Assembly: GCF_001584145.1 (NCBI RefSeq)
Contig: NZ_CP013232.1
Location: 868,001-932,000, forward strand
Reading direction: 5' to 3'
From: Collimonas fungivorans
GTDB lineage: Bacteria; Pseudomonadota; Gammaproteobacteria; Burkholderiales; Burkholderiaceae_D
DNA: 64,000 bases
Each line of letters starts with the position of its first letter. Positions within the stretch are counted from its first letter, which is position 1. Under the pieces are notes generated by a model. It did no database searches. It saw only the letters and a list, made by a program, of their open reading frames with translations, and was not told the origin of the DNA. Below are positions 37,164 through 46,202 of the stretch, piece after piece. The translations under genes and the position numbers were made by a program.

Positions 37164-37191
37164 GCAGGCCGGACCGGCATGGCCGGCCTGC
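37164..37191 (-). promoter_or_regulatory. intercistronic stem-loop between gsiB and gsiC
   Basis: A perfect 9-bp stem (37164-37172 with 37183-37191, gcaggccgg) lies in the 95-base gap after the binding-protein gene. There is no T-run, so it is not a standard terminator. Stem-loops here commonly protect the binding-protein mRNA and lower permease output; that role is inferred. Confidence 0.6.
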
Positions 37192-37233
37192 TGATCTTTC
37201 TTGTGTATTGCTTGTATCTTGCTTGCGCGCTGC

Positions 37234-38781
37234 TTACTTCACTTCGATTTCATCGAAATTGAAGGAGCCGTCAGGCATCACATAGATGCCCTTCAGGTTC
37301 TTGCTGCGCGCATACAAGAGTTTTTCGGTGACCAGGAAAGCCCAAGGCGCATCTTTCCAGATTTCGGTTTGCGCATCTTTGTAGAGCGCTGTCTTTTCCA
37401 TGCGGTCGGTGGTGGTCAGCGCCTTGGCGATGTCGGCGTCGACCTTGTCGTTCTTGTAGTAAGCCGTGTTGAACAGCTTGGGCGGGAACGATTCCGACGC
37501 CAGCAACGGACGCAGGCCCCAGTCGGCTTCGCCGGTGGAAGACGACCAGCCGGTGTAGTACATGCGCACCGGCGCATTGGCGGCGACTGGCGCGCTTTCG
37601 ACTTTCTCCACGCGCTGGCCGGCTTCCAGCGCCATCACCTTGGCCTTGATGCCGACTTGCGCCAGCTGCTGCTGCACGAACTGGATGATTTTCTGCGCCG
37701 TGGTGTGATTGTAGGCCGACCACAACTCGGTTTCGAAGCCGTTCGGATAACCCGCTTCAGCCAACAGCTGCTTGGCTTTTTTCGGATCGTAAGGCCATGG
37801 CCCGGTCTTCAGCGCGTAATCTACCCCTTGCGGCAGCACACCATCCTGCGGCATGGCGTAGCCGGTGAAGGCAACCTTGACTAGCGCTTCCTTGTTGATG
37901 GCGTAGTTGATCGCCTGCCGCACTTTCGGATTGTCGAACGGCTTTTGCAGCGTATTCATCGAAATGTAGCGCTGTACGATCGACGGCGACGAGATCAGGT
38001 CCAGGTTGGGTTTGCTCTTCAACAGTTCGGCTTGCTCGTAAGGCAGCGGATAGGCGAACTGCGCCTCGCCGGTTTGCATCACGGCGCTGCGGGTGTTGTT
38101 GTCGATCACCGGCTTCCAGGTGATGCTGTCGATCTTCGGATAACCTTTTTTCCAGTAGCCGTCGAATTTCGTGACCTTCATGTAGTCGGTCTGTTTCCAT
38201 TCCACGAACTTGAACGGTCCGGTGCCTACAGGGTGGAAGCCGATGTCCTTGTTGCCGTACTGTTTCAGCGCGGCCGGCGAAATCATCGCGGCGGAAGAGT
38301 GCGCCAAGGTATTGATGAACGGCGAGAACGGTTCTTTCAGCGTGATCTTGACTTCATAATCGTTGACGATATCGACCTTGGAAATGCGATTGAACAGGTT
38401 GAAACGCTTGAGCTTGTTGTCCGGATTGATGACCCGTTCCAGGCAGATCTTGACCGCATCCGCCTTGAAGTCGGTGCCGTCCTGGAACTTGACGCCTTTG
38501 CGCAGGCGGATGCTATAGACCAGGCCGTCTTTGCTGACTTCGTAACCGTCGGCCAGCACATTGACTACCTTCAGGTCCTTGTCGAAACCGAACAAGCCTT
38601 GGTAGAACGACTTGATCGCCGCTTGCGACAAGGTGTCGTTGCTGTCGTACGGATCCAGCGTGGTAAAGGTCGAAGCGACTGCCAGCGTGACGTCCTTGGC
38701 GGCAAAAACGTGGCCGGCGGCAAACTGGGTGGTCAGTGCAACGGCGATGCTGGCTAACAGCTTGTGTTGAGTGGTGCGCAT
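37234..38781 (-). CDS. gsiB: peptide ABC transporter substrate-binding protein (GsiB/DppA-SBP type)
   Basis: A 515-residue periplasmic binding protein of the SBP_bac_5 family, with a signal peptide ([20 protein letters not shown]...GHVFAA) and the family segments [18 protein letters not shown] and [18 protein letters not shown]. It captures the peptide substrate for the gsiA-D importer. In the E. coli gsi operon the equivalent protein binds glutathione; here the peptidases around it suggest isoaspartyl or other unusual dipeptides as alternatives. Confidence 0.92.
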   Translation of the reverse strand: MRTTQHKLLASIAVALTTQFAAGHVFAAKDVTLAVASTFTTLDPYDSNDTLSQAAIKSFYQGLFGFDKDLKVVNVLADGYEVSKDGLVYSIRLRKGVKFQDGTDFKADAVKICLERVINPDNKLKRFNLFNRISKVDIVNDYEVKITLKEPFSPFINTLAHSSAAMISPAALKQYGNKDIGFHPVGTGPFKFVEWKQTDYMKVTKFDGYWKKGYPKIDSITWKPVIDNNTRSAVMQTGEAQFAYPLPYEQAELLKSKPNLDLISSPSIVQRYISMNTLQKPFDNPKVRQAINYAINKEALVKVAFTGYAMPQDGVLPQGVDYALKTGPWPYDPKKAKQLLAEAGYPNGFETELWSAYNHTTAQKIIQFVQQQLAQVGIKAKVMALEAGQRVEKVESAPVAANAPVRMYYTGWSSSTGEADWGLRPLLASESFPPKLFNTAYYKNDKVDADIAKALTTTDRMEKTALYKDAQTEIWKDAPWAFLVTEKLLYARSKNLKGIYVMPDGSFNFDEIEVK

Positions 38782-38856
38782 GTGTTACTCCCCTGGTTCA
38801 AAAAGTCATCGAAGATAAACAAACAGATAAACAAGCAAATAAGGCAGGAAACAACG

Positions 38857-40758
38857 TTAAAAAGCAGCTGAAATCCGGTGGGTTGCAACAAAATGTCCCG
38901 GTCCTACCTGTTTCAGCGGTTCGACCAGCGGCAAGTCGTCGATATTGCGGATCGGGCTGGGAATTTCTTCCGGCAACATCTCGCGCAGGCGGTGGCGCTG
39001 GTTCGGATCGGCCACCGGCACCGCCGCCATCAGTTTCTTGGTATACGGATGCTGGGGATTCTCAAAGATCGCGCGGCGCGGGCCAATCTCGACTATCTGC
39101 CCCAGGTACATGACCGCAACCCGATGGCTGATGCGTTCCACCACTGCCATGTCGTGCGAAATGAAGATGAAGGAAATCCCCAGTTCCCGCTGCAAGTCGA
39201 GCAGCAGGTTGACGATCTGTGCCTGGATCGAGACATCCAGCGCTGACACCGACTCGTCGGCGATCACGATCTTGGGATTCAGCGCCAGTGCGCGGGCGAT
39301 GCAGATGCGCTGGCGCTGGCCGCCGGAAAATTCATGCGGATAACGCTGCGCATGCTCCGGCAACAGGCCGACCCGTTCCAGCAGCGCTGCGACTTTTTCT
39401 TGCGCGCCTTCGGCCAGGCCGTGCACCAGCAGCGGCTCCATGATCGAATAGCCGACTGTCAGGCGCGGATCCAGCGAGGCAAACGGGTCCTGGAAAATGA
39501 ACTGGATTTCACGCCGCAGCGAGCGCAGTTCCGAACGCGGCAGCTTGGCCAGGTCGCGTCCGCCGAATTCGACACTGCCGCTGGTGATGTCGACCAGCCG
39601 CAGCAGCGAGCGGCCGGTAGTCGATTTGCCGCAGCCGGATTCACCGACCAGCGCCAGCGTTTCGCCAGGATACAGGTCGAAACTGATCTGTTCCACCGCA
39701 TGCACGCGCTGCTTGACGCGGCTGAAGATTCCGCTCTTGACGTCGAAGCGGGTAGTCAGGTTGCGCACTTTCAGCAGGGGCTGCTGCTGCGGATCGGAAC
39801 CAGGAATGCTGCGCACCAGCTTGGCTTCCGCTTCCATCTCAGGCGTAACGGGTTTGATGGCGGCGCCGGCGATGGCGATCCGCTCAGGCAGATCGGTGCC
39901 GTGCATGGCGCCCAGGCGCGGCACGGCCGCCAGCAAGGCGCGGGTGTAGGGGTGCTGCGGCGCCTCGAAGATCGCGTGCACATTGTTTTCTTCGACTTTT
40001 TCGCCACGGCACATGACCACCACGCGGTCAGCGATTTCTGCCACCACGCCCATGTCGTGGGTGATGAAGATCACCGCCATCTGCATTTCATCCTGCAGCG
40101 CACGTATCAGTTGCAGGATCTGCGCCTGTATCGTCACGTCCAGCGCGGTGGTCGGCTCATCGGCTATCAGCAGCGACGGTTTGCAAGACAAGGCCATGGC
40201 GATCATCACGCGTTGCCGCATGCCGCCCGAAAGCTGGTGCGGGTGGCGGTCGAGGATGCGCCGCGCTTCCGGGATGCGCACCGTTTCCAGCATGCGCAAG
40301 GCTTCGGCGCGTGCCGCCGCCATGCTTTTGCCTTGATGCAGGCGTATCGATTCGGCGATCTGCTCGCCCACCGTGAACACCGGGTTGAGCGAAGTCATCG
40401 GTTCCTGGAAAATCATGGCGATTTCCGAACCGCGGATGTGACGCATTGTGCTCTGGTCGGCGCTGGCGAGGTCGACCGTGCTGCCGTCGCGCCGCTGGAA
40501 ATTCATGGTGGCGCCGCTGATGCGGCCACCGCCGTAATCGATCAGACGCATGATCGATTGCGACGACACCGATTTGCCCGAACCCGACTCGCCGACGATG
40601 GCCAGGGTTTCACCGGCATCGATATGGAAAGACAGGTTGCGCACCGCTTCCACCTTGCGTTCGGAGGTGGTGAAGCCGACGCTCATTTGTTCTACCGTGA
40701 GCACACGGCGGCCGATTTGTCTGTTCATGGAATTGCTTCCTGTGGTTGGCTGCGTCAT
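38857..40758 (-). CDS. gsiA: peptide ABC transporter ATP-binding protein with two fused NBDs (GsiA type)
   Basis: A 633-residue protein with two complete nucleotide-binding domains, each carrying Walker A (GESGSGKSV and GESGCGKST), a signature (LSGGMRQRV and FSGGQRQRI) and Walker B (LLIADEPT and IVIADESVS), plus an oligopeptide-type C-terminal extension. The fused layout is that of GsiA rather than the split DppDF pair. ATG 40758 overlaps the isoaspartyl peptidase stop (ATGA); ATG 40728 has the better AGGAAG box, so the N-terminus is unresolved by ten residues. Confidence 0.93.
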   Translation of the reverse strand: MTQPTTGSNSMNRQIGRRVLTVEQMSVGFTTSERKVEAVRNLSFHIDAGETLAIVGESGSGKSVSSQSIMRLIDYGGGRISGATMNFQRRDGSTVDLASADQSTMRHIRGSEIAMIFQEPMTSLNPVFTVGEQIAESIRLHQGKSMAAARAEALRMLETVRIPEARRILDRHPHQLSGGMRQRVMIAMALSCKPSLLIADEPTTALDVTIQAQILQLIRALQDEMQMAVIFITHDMGVVAEIADRVVVMCRGEKVEENNVHAIFEAPQHPYTRALLAAVPRLGAMHGTDLPERIAIAGAAIKPVTPEMEAEAKLVRSIPGSDPQQQPLLKVRNLTTRFDVKSGIFSRVKQRVHAVEQISFDLYPGETLALVGESGCGKSTTGRSLLRLVDITSGSVEFGGRDLAKLPRSELRSLRREIQFIFQDPFASLDPRLTVGYSIMEPLLVHGLAEGAQEKVAALLERVGLLPEHAQRYPHEFSGGQRQRICIARALALNPKIVIADESVSALDVSIQAQIVNLLLDLQRELGISFIFISHDMAVVERISHRVAVMYLGQIVEIGPRRAIFENPQHPYTKKLMAAVPVADPNQRHRLREMLPEEIPSPIRNIDDLPLVEPLKQVGPGHFVATHRISAAF

Positions 40759-41741
40759 TTGTAGATAGCCGTTACCGGCGCTGCGCCAACCTTGGCGTAA
40801 CCGCGGTACATGCCTTCGGTATTGAACGGCAGCGCCACATTGCCTTCGGCATCGATGGCGATCAGGCCGCCGCGGCCCTGGTAGCGCGGCAGCAGGTCCA
40901 TCACCACCTGTTCGGCGGCATCTGCCAGGGATTGCCCGGCATATTCCATGCGCGCCGAAATGTCGTAAGCCGCCACCGTGCGCATGAACGCTTCGCCGGT
41001 GCCGGTGGCGGAAACCGCCACGGTGCGGTTGTTGGCGTAGCAGCCGGCGCCGATCAGCGGCGAGTCGCCGACCCGGCCGACGCGCTTGTTGGTGATGCCG
41101 CCGGTCGAAGTGGCCGCCGCCAGGTTGCCGTGCATGTCGACCGCGACGGCGCCAACTGTGCCGAATTTGTTGTCAGGATCGATCGGTGCAATTTCGGCTG
41201 CCTTGCTGGTGGCGTCGTGGTCGAGCAGCAGCATGCCTTCCTGGTCGCGCGCGCGCAGCCATTGGGCATGGCGGGCTTCGGTATGGAAATAATCCGGCTC
41301 GACCAGTTCCACGCCGTGCTGGGCCACGAAGGTTTCCGCGCCGGCGCCTACCAGCAGGATGTGTTCGCTATGTTCCATCACCGCGCGCGCTCCCAGTATC
41401 GGATTGCGCACATGGCCGACGTTGGCGATGGCGCCTGCATCCAAAGTAGCGCCGTCCATGATCGCCGCATCCAGTTCGTGGGTGCCGGCATGGGTGTAGA
41501 CCGCGCCTTTGCCGGCGTTGAACAGCGGGCAATCTTCCAGCATGCTGACGGCGCAGGCGACGGCGTCCAGCGCGCTGCCGCCGGCAGCCAGGATTTTCTG
41601 GCCGGCGCCGAGGATTTCTGTCAGGGCGTCGTGGTAAGCCTGTTCCTGCGCGGTATTCATGGCGCTGCGCAAGATTGTGCCGGCGCCGCCATGGATGGCG
41701 ATGGTGGCGACGTTGGCCGAGGTGATGGTGCTGTTGTTCAC
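40755..41741 (-). CDS. iaaA: isoaspartyl peptidase / L-asparaginase (IaaA, Ntn hydrolase)
   Basis: A 328-residue plant-type asparaginase precursor that cleaves isoaspartyl (beta-aspartyl) dipeptides. Autoprocessing site G194/T195 in [10 protein letters not shown] yields the beta chain with Thr195 as nucleophile; the substrate loop [28 protein letters not shown] is intact. In E. coli iaaA is the first gene of the gsi operon, and here it sits directly upstream of gsiA and one base after the RpiR-type regulator. Confidence 0.94.
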   Translation of the reverse strand: MNNSTITSANVATIAIHGGAGTILRSAMNTAQEQAYHDALTEILGAGQKILAAGGSALDAVACAVSMLEDCPLFNAGKGAVYTHAGTHELDAAIMDGATLDAGAIANVGHVRNPILGARAVMEHSEHILLVGAGAETFVAQHGVELVEPDYFHTEARHAQWLRARDQEGMLLLDHDATSKAAEIAPIDPDNKFGTVGAVAVDMHGNLAAATSTGGITNKRVGRVGDSPLIGAGCYANNRTVAVSATGTGEAFMRTVAAYDISARMEYAGQSLADAAEQVVMDLLPRYQGRGGLIAIDAEGNVALPFNTEGMYRGYAKVGAAPVTAIYK

Positions 41742-41742
41742 G

Positions 41743-42729
41743 TTATATCGCTTTCATTGCAGATTTCCTGGAAGCCGCTTTATTGGCCTTGTTGCCGCTC
41801 TTGTTCGGTGTGCCAGGCTGGCGCCGGCCGTCCGGATGATGCAGCCAGGGCAGCACGGCTTCCGTCATTTTCGAGGCCGCATGCACCGAACGGTTGGCGC
41901 GGTGGGCGACGGCGTCGCATACCGCCTGGATCAGGGCCAGCGCCGCCGCATCCGAAGTCGGCGACAACAGGCGCTCAGTCTGCGCGTACAGGGTGACATC
42001 GGCCAGCGGCACCAGCGGCGAAGTCGGTGCATCGGTAAACGCCAGCACGGGCGCCGCACTCTCCTTGGCGCGGCCTGCCAGGGTTACGGTATCGGTGACA
42101 TAGCGCGGGAAGGCCAGCGCGATCACCAGGTCGCGCTGGTCCAGCTTGAAGAACTGGCGTGCGGCCTGCGAGGGGCCGCCGGGACCGGCTACCGACAGCA
42201 CCGTGCGGCAATAGGGCTCCAATGCGTGCGCCATGATGCCGGCCAGGAAAGCGCTGGCGCCGAAGCCGAGGATGAAGATCCGTTCGGCGTTGAGAATCAT
42301 GCTGACGGCCTGGTCGCAATGTGCAGGCGACAAGGCGCGCTGGGTGGCTTCCAGGTTTTGCATGTCGGCCCGCAGCGCCGCGGCCATGATTTCCGCGCTG
42401 CTGGCGGGGCGCAGCACCTGGTCGCGCAATTTCTCGACCGGCGCCAGCGACGAGGCGAAATCCAGCACCAGCGCCGCGCGGAAGGCCGGATAACCATCGA
42501 ATCCCAGCGCGTGGGCGAAACGATTGGCAGTCGCCAGCGAAACGCCGACCGCATCGGCCAATTCGTCGATGGTCATGGTGGCGGTATGGAATACGTTCGC
42601 CAGCACATAGTCGGCCGCCTTGCGGTGCGCTTTCGACAGTTCCGGATAGGCTTTGCCTATGCGCGCTGCGACCGCGCTTTCGCGTTGCCATGCGGTGATT
42701 GCTGAGTGTTGCACAGAGTGTTGCACCAT
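41743..42729 (-). CDS. MurR/RpiR-family transcriptional regulator
   Basis: A 328-residue regulator with an N-terminal RpiR-type HTH (about 30-105, MTIDELADAVGVSLATANRFAHALGFDGYPAF) and a SIS phosphosugar-binding-type domain (about 135-260, RIFILGFGASAFLAGIMAHALEPY). It is the first gene of the peptide-utilisation operon, so it probably controls its own transcription through the palindrome at 42759-42774. A SIS domain implies a phosphorylated or sugar-like effector, perhaps from cell-wall material; that is speculation. Confidence 0.9.
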   Translation of the reverse strand: MVQHSVQHSAITAWQRESAVAARIGKAYPELSKAHRKAADYVLANVFHTATMTIDELADAVGVSLATANRFAHALGFDGYPAFRAALVLDFASSLAPVEKLRDQVLRPASSAEIMAAALRADMQNLEATQRALSPAHCDQAVSMILNAERIFILGFGASAFLAGIMAHALEPYCRTVLSVAGPGGPSQAARQFFKLDQRDLVIALAFPRYVTDTVTLAGRAKESAAPVLAFTDAPTSPLVPLADVTLYAQTERLLSPTSDAAALALIQAVCDAVAHRANRSVHAASKMTEAVLPWLHHPDGRRQPGTPNKSGNKANKAASRKSAMKAI

Positions 42730-42758
42730 CGGCCCCTTGGATTGATTTTTATAATTTG

Positions 42759-42774
42759 TGTAAATATATTTTCA
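42759..42774. promoter_or_regulatory. candidate RpiR-family operator palindrome
   Basis: TGTAAATATATTTTCA is a 16-base inverted repeat with one mismatched pair. It begins 30 bases upstream of the RpiR gene start and is similar in outline to operators of RpiR relatives such as HexR (TGTA-AT-rich-TACA). The binding protein is inferred from position. Confidence 0.5.
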
Positions 42775-42930
42775 TTTTCTCGGCAAGTAAAGGAAATTTA
42801 TTTTCTTTTTTGGGATGTGTATTTTGTGCCATCGAATGTGTGCGCAACTGGTGCACAACTGTTGCGTGAGTGGCTTGAAAATGCGGCTTTGCACCATTTT
42901 TGTTTGGCCTTTGTCCCGCAACGGTGCATC

Positions 42931-42970
42931 GGAAACGAGAGGGGAAACGAGAGAGGAAATGCGGGAAAAC
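42931..42970 (+). repeat. short tandem GGAAACGAG-type repeats upstream of the cupin gene
   Basis: GGAAAC-type hexamers begin at 42931 and 42943 (GGAAACGAGAGG and GGAAACGAGAGA), with diverged copies at 42955 (GGAAATGC) and 42964 (GGAAAAC). Spacing is 12, 12 and 9 bases. They lie about 70-105 bases before the cupin start and may be a transcription-factor array. Confidence 0.45.
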
Positions 42971-43037
42971 GGAGTTGCGTGTATTCTGCTGTGCAGGCGC
43001 AAAATGCACTTTATGACGTCGCCATAACGGAGAAAAA

Positions 43038-43553
43038 ATGAGTGAAAAAGAAGAGACAAGCGCAGAGAGTCTGAGCCGCCGGCTGATCCGCAACTTCAAT
43101 GCCGTGCCGCTGGAGCATCAGGTGCGCGAGCCTTTGTACGATACGCTGTGCGCGCGCCTAGGGACGGGCACGGCGGCCCAAAAGCTGGGCGCCAGCGTGG
43201 ATACCGTGGCCCCCGGCAAGATATCCTGCCCCTATCATTTTCATTACGCGCAGGAAGAGATGTTTATTATCCTGGAGGGCAGCGGCACGCTGCGGGTGGC
43301 GGGGGAAATGCTGCCGCTGCGCAGCGGCGATGTGGTCTTCATTCCGCCCGGCCCGGAATATCCGCACCAGATTGTGAATACTTCCGACCAGCCATTGAAG
43401 TACCTGTCGGTCAGCACCAGGGAGCAGCCCGAGGTGTGCGAATACCCCGATTCCGGCAAGTTCCTGGCGATGGCGTCGGCCGGGGGAGAACGGGTTTTCG
43501 ACGTGATACAGCGCAAATCGAATGACCTGGATTACTGGGATGGCGAGCCGTAG
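43038..43553 (+). CDS. cupin-domain protein
   Basis: A 171-residue single-domain cupin. Motif 1 is CPYHFHYAQEEMFIILEGSG, with His/His/Glu metal ligands; motif 2 is PPGPEYPHQIVN, with the last His. A metal-binding beta-barrel with an acidic, flexible N-terminus fits. The RBS CGGAG precedes ATG 43038. The substrate is unknown; it is divergent from the rpiR operon but has no other partner. Confidence 0.85.
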   Translation: MSEKEETSAESLSRRLIRNFNAVPLEHQVREPLYDTLCARLGTGTAAQKLGASVDTVAPGKISCPYHFHYAQEEMFIILEGSGTLRVAGEMLPLRSGDVVFIPPGPEYPHQIVNTSDQPLKYLSVSTREQPEVCEYPDSGKFLAMASAGGERVFDVIQRKSNDLDYWDGEP

Positions 43554-43718
43554 GGTGTGCACTGATGAATTTCAGCGCTAGGTTTTTGCTACGGAACGTG
43601 TAGTTATGCGCATTGGCGCGGTTTTGCAGGGCCGACTACGTATTGTATCCGCTGCTTACCTTAAAGGCATCAGGTACAATGTCTCTATCAGGCAGGGTAC
43701 TATTGGGGGGAAATCGAA

Positions 43719-43880
43719 ATGTTGACTAATGAAGTCAAGCGTCAGGTCTTCCTGAAGCTACGTTCGGAGAATTACCGAGCCAGCCTTCGGCTCGAAGGGC
43801 TGGTCCAACGCCCGGTAGGCGTCAATAAACCTGCCGTTGGAGCAACTACGGCGGCGCTCAAGACAAAGAATGTCCGATAA
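43719..43880 (+). CDS. YhfG-like antitoxin of the Fic module
   Basis: A 53-residue protein starting MLTNEVKRQVFLKLRSENYRAS (in parts). Its helix has S22-L-R-L-E26-G27, which fits the inhibitory motif (S/T)xxxE(G/N) of class I Fic antitoxins such as VbhA and YhfG; the glutamate would block the AMP-ylating ATP site of the toxin. A GGGGGG box precedes ATG 43719. Its stop overlaps the fic start by 11 bases. Confidence 0.8.
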   Translation: MLTNEVKRQVFLKLRSENYRASLRLEGLVQRPVGVNKPAVGATTAALKTKNVR

Positions 43881-44463
43881 GTATGGCACTGGCCAGGACG
43901 GGCAATACTGCTATCCGAACTCTGATGTGCTGATTAACAAGCTTGGAATTACCGAGGAAGAGGCCTTGGAAGTGGCCGAAATCGAGCTAAGCCAAGCCCG
44001 TATTGATCAGTATGAGCCGAACTTCGATGATCTTTCCCTGTCGGCCCTGCGCGCGATTCATTTTCATTTATTTCAAGATCTCTATAGCTGGGCGGGCGAG
44101 CTTCGGACGGTCGATATCAGCAAAGGCAGCACACGGTTCGCGAACATCAGCCGAATCGAGCCCGAGGCGGAAAAACTCTTTCGGCAGCTTGAACAGGAAA
44201 ACTATCTCATCGGTTTGTCGCGCGAGCAATTCGTTGCCCGACTGGCGCACTACTACTGTGAGCTCAACGTCATTCACCCGTTTCGCGATGGTAACGGACG
44301 TGCGCAGCGGCTGATGTTTGAAGTGATTGGCATCAATGCCGGCTTCGAACTTCGCTGGGAGCCGATCGGGCGTGCGGAATGGGGCGAGGCCAACATCGCT
44401 GCTTACAATTGCCAGCTTGATCCGTTGGTCGGTCTCCTCGATCGTGCTATTACCCCAATTTAA
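43870..44463 (+). CDS. fic: Fic-domain AMP-transferase toxin
   Basis: A 197-residue Fic protein. The active-site loop is HPFRDGNGR, running from H136 to R144, the full canonical sequence (HPFxxGNGR with the catalytic His and the anion-binding GNGR). Upstream lies the WAGELRTVDISKG region that places the target loop. Fic proteins of this type AMPylate host targets such as gyrase or topoisomerase. ATG 43870 overlaps the antitoxin stop. Composition is somewhat less GC-rich than the flanks, consistent with acquisition. Confidence 0.92.
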   Translation: MSDKYGTGQDGQYCYPNSDVLINKLGITEEEALEVAEIELSQARIDQYEPNFDDLSLSALRAIHFHLFQDLYSWAGELRTVDISKGSTRFANISRIEPEAEKLFRQLEQENYLIGLSREQFVARLAHYYCELNVIHPFRDGNGRAQRLMFEVIGINAGFELRWEPIGRAEWGEANIAAYNCQLDPLVGLLDRAITPI

Positions 44464-44644
44464 GTTTCCACAGTCGCATGACCTCGCAGAGCAAGATTGC
44501 GTTGAGCACCGAAGGTGTGAACAAGGAAAAGTGATAGTCAGAAAACCGCGCCGCCTGTTAGTTAACTTCACCTATACTGCCTGCGCCTTGGATCAAATTT
44601 GGGCTTCCGGGTGGGCACAAACAACGTCCCCACCCAACGCAGAA

Positions 44645-45922
44645 TCATGCAGCCGCGTTGCTGTTCTGGTCGAGGCCGACATCGCTGTTGGCTGCATTGT
44701 AGATTTCCAGGTCCAGCAAGCCTTCTTCCTTGGCCACCAGCACCGGCACCAGCATCTGTCCGGTGACGTTGGTCATGGTGCGCATCATGTCGAGGATGCG
44801 GTCGATGGCGACCAGGTAACCGATGCCTTCCAGCGGCAGGCCGGCCGAACTCAGCACCAGGGTCACCATCACGATTGCAGTGCCCGGCACGCCGGCGGTG
44901 CCGAAAGAACCGAGCACGGAAGCCAGCATGATGATGAAATACTGCGACAGATCCAGGTGCAGGCCGAAATACTGGGCCACGAAAATCGACGCGATCGCCG
45001 GATAGATGGCGCCGCAGCCGTCCATCTTGATGCTGGCGCCGAGCGGTACCGCAAACGCGGCGTATTCCTGTTTCACGCCGAGGTTATGCACCACGCTGCG
45101 CAAGGCGATAGGCATGGAAGCAAAACTCGACGAGCTGGTGAACGCTACCTGCATGGCCGGGAAGGCGCCGCGGAAAAAGCGGATCGGGTTGAGGCGGTGC
45201 GTGAGCAGCAGGCCGCCGTACACCACCACGATGTGCAGCGCGCAGGCGAGATACAAGGTGAAGACGAAATTCCCCAGCGGCAGCAGGCGCTCGAAACCGT
45301 AAGAGCCGACCAGCGCAGCGATCAGGCCGAAGGTGCCGAGCGGCGTCATTTCCAATACAAAACGGGTGATCTGGATCATGGCGCTGCTGGCTTCGCCCAT
45401 CAGCTCGCGCACTTGCTTGACTTTGTCGCCCAGTTTGACCAGCGCCATGCCGAGCAGCGCGGCGAAGAAAATCACTTGCAGGATCTTGCCTTCGGTCAGG
45501 GCCTTGAACGGATTCGACGGCACCACATCCAGCAGCACCTGGATCGGCGTCGGCACTTCACGCACGGTATAGTCGGCGGCGATGGCGAGCTGGCCCAGGT
45601 TCTGGCCGGGATTGGTGAAGTTCGCCACCAGCAGGCCGACGCCGACCGCCAGCACCGCGGTGATGGCAAACCAGAGGAAGGTCTTGCCGCCCAGAGCAGC
45701 GACGCTTTTCATGCCGTGCAGGCTGGAAATGCTGTTGGTGACGGCAAAGAACACCAGCGGCACGGCGATCATCTTGATCAGCGTGACATACAGCTTGCCG
45801 AGCGGGCCGAACCAGGTTTCGGCAGGCGCGCCTACCAGCCAGCCGGCCAGCGCGCCGAGCACGAAGCCGCCCAGCACACGTTGCCAGAAGGGGATGCGGA
45901 ACCAGAGAGAGAAGATGTTCAT
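44645..45922 (-). CDS. dicarboxylate/amino acid:cation symporter (DAACS)
   Basis: A 425-residue membrane symporter. The start at 45922 (MNIFSLWFRIPFWQR) matches the family; the longer frame is not supported. Motifs: SSSFASMPIALR (serine-rich loop), GTAGVPGTAIVM and DRILDMMRTMTNVTGQ near the end. The conserved TM7 segment normally reading NMDGT-A-Y is KMDGCGAIYP here, so the cation/substrate region differs. It is divergent from the MocR gene across 280 bases. Confidence 0.88.
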   Translation of the reverse strand: MNIFSLWFRIPFWQRVLGGFVLGALAGWLVGAPAETWFGPLGKLYVTLIKMIAVPLVFFAVTNSISSLHGMKSVAALGGKTFLWFAITAVLAVGVGLLVANFTNPGQNLGQLAIAADYTVREVPTPIQVLLDVVPSNPFKALTEGKILQVIFFAALLGMALVKLGDKVKQVRELMGEASSAMIQITRFVLEMTPLGTFGLIAALVGSYGFERLLPLGNFVFTLYLACALHIVVVYGGLLLTHRLNPIRFFRGAFPAMQVAFTSSSSFASMPIALRSVVHNLGVKQEYAAFAVPLGASIKMDGCGAIYPAIASIFVAQYFGLHLDLSQYFIIMLASVLGSFGTAGVPGTAIVMVTLVLSSAGLPLEGIGYLVAIDRILDMMRTMTNVTGQMLVPVLVAKEEGLLDLEIYNAANSDVGLDQNSNAAA

Positions 45923-46123
45923 AGAATAATCAGGAAGTAAGGACGCGTCGTGCTGCGACACGAATGGCGAGAGTATGGCGGGCCTGGGGCAGGTGCGTAA
46001 ACCGGGTGAGCCCGGAGTATCCGGGCTGGCCGGGCCTGCGTCCAATATATTTTTGCTCTATTCATATGCCTGGATGTTCTATTGATAACAATGTGTGGCT
46101 ATATTCCGGACACGGACTTGATC

Positions 46124-46167
46124 GCTGTTTCATCGTCGTTTCCTCGTTGTTTCCTCGCCGTTTCCCT
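46124..46167 (+). repeat. four tandem 11-bp repeats before the MocR gene
   Basis: Consecutive 11-base units GCTGTTTCATC, GTCGTTTCCTC, GTTGTTTCCTC and GCCGTTTCCCT, consensus GYYGTTTCCTC. The period equals one helical turn, so a protein would see all copies on one face. The array ends at a TATAAT hexamer (46167-46172). MocR regulators commonly bind direct repeats in their own promoters. Confidence 0.7.
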
Positions 46168-46172
46168 ATAAT
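46167..46172 (+). promoter_or_regulatory. -10 hexamer of the MocR gene promoter
   Basis: TATAAT, 30 bases before the proposed TTG start. The -35 region falls inside the tandem repeat array, where no clear TTGACA is visible, suggesting activator dependence. Confidence 0.55.
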
Positions 46173-46202
46173 GAGGCAATCTTTTGCCTTCCTCCCGAGC
46201 CG

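Larger units (their letters stand above)
42730..43037. other. 308-bp divergent regulatory region between rpiR and the cupin gene
   Basis: An AT-rich region near the rpiR start gives way to a G-rich part near the cupin gene. It contains the palindrome 42759-42774 and three GGAAA-type repeats (from 42931). No gene is supported in it. Confidence 0.6.

Noticed and set aside
39334..40764. 476-codon plus-strand frame opposite gsiA
   Set aside because: Antisense to two complete ABC ATPase domains; no domain is found in it.
43837..43869. Earlier start for the fic gene
   Set aside because: ATG 43870 matches the usual overlap with the antitoxin, and the earlier residues are coded inside the antitoxin gene without similarity.
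44327..45940. 537-codon plus-strand frame over the symporter gene
   Set aside because: It runs antisense to a conserved transporter and its translated product is extremely rich in His, Gln and Arg, as antisense shadows in this high-GC window are.
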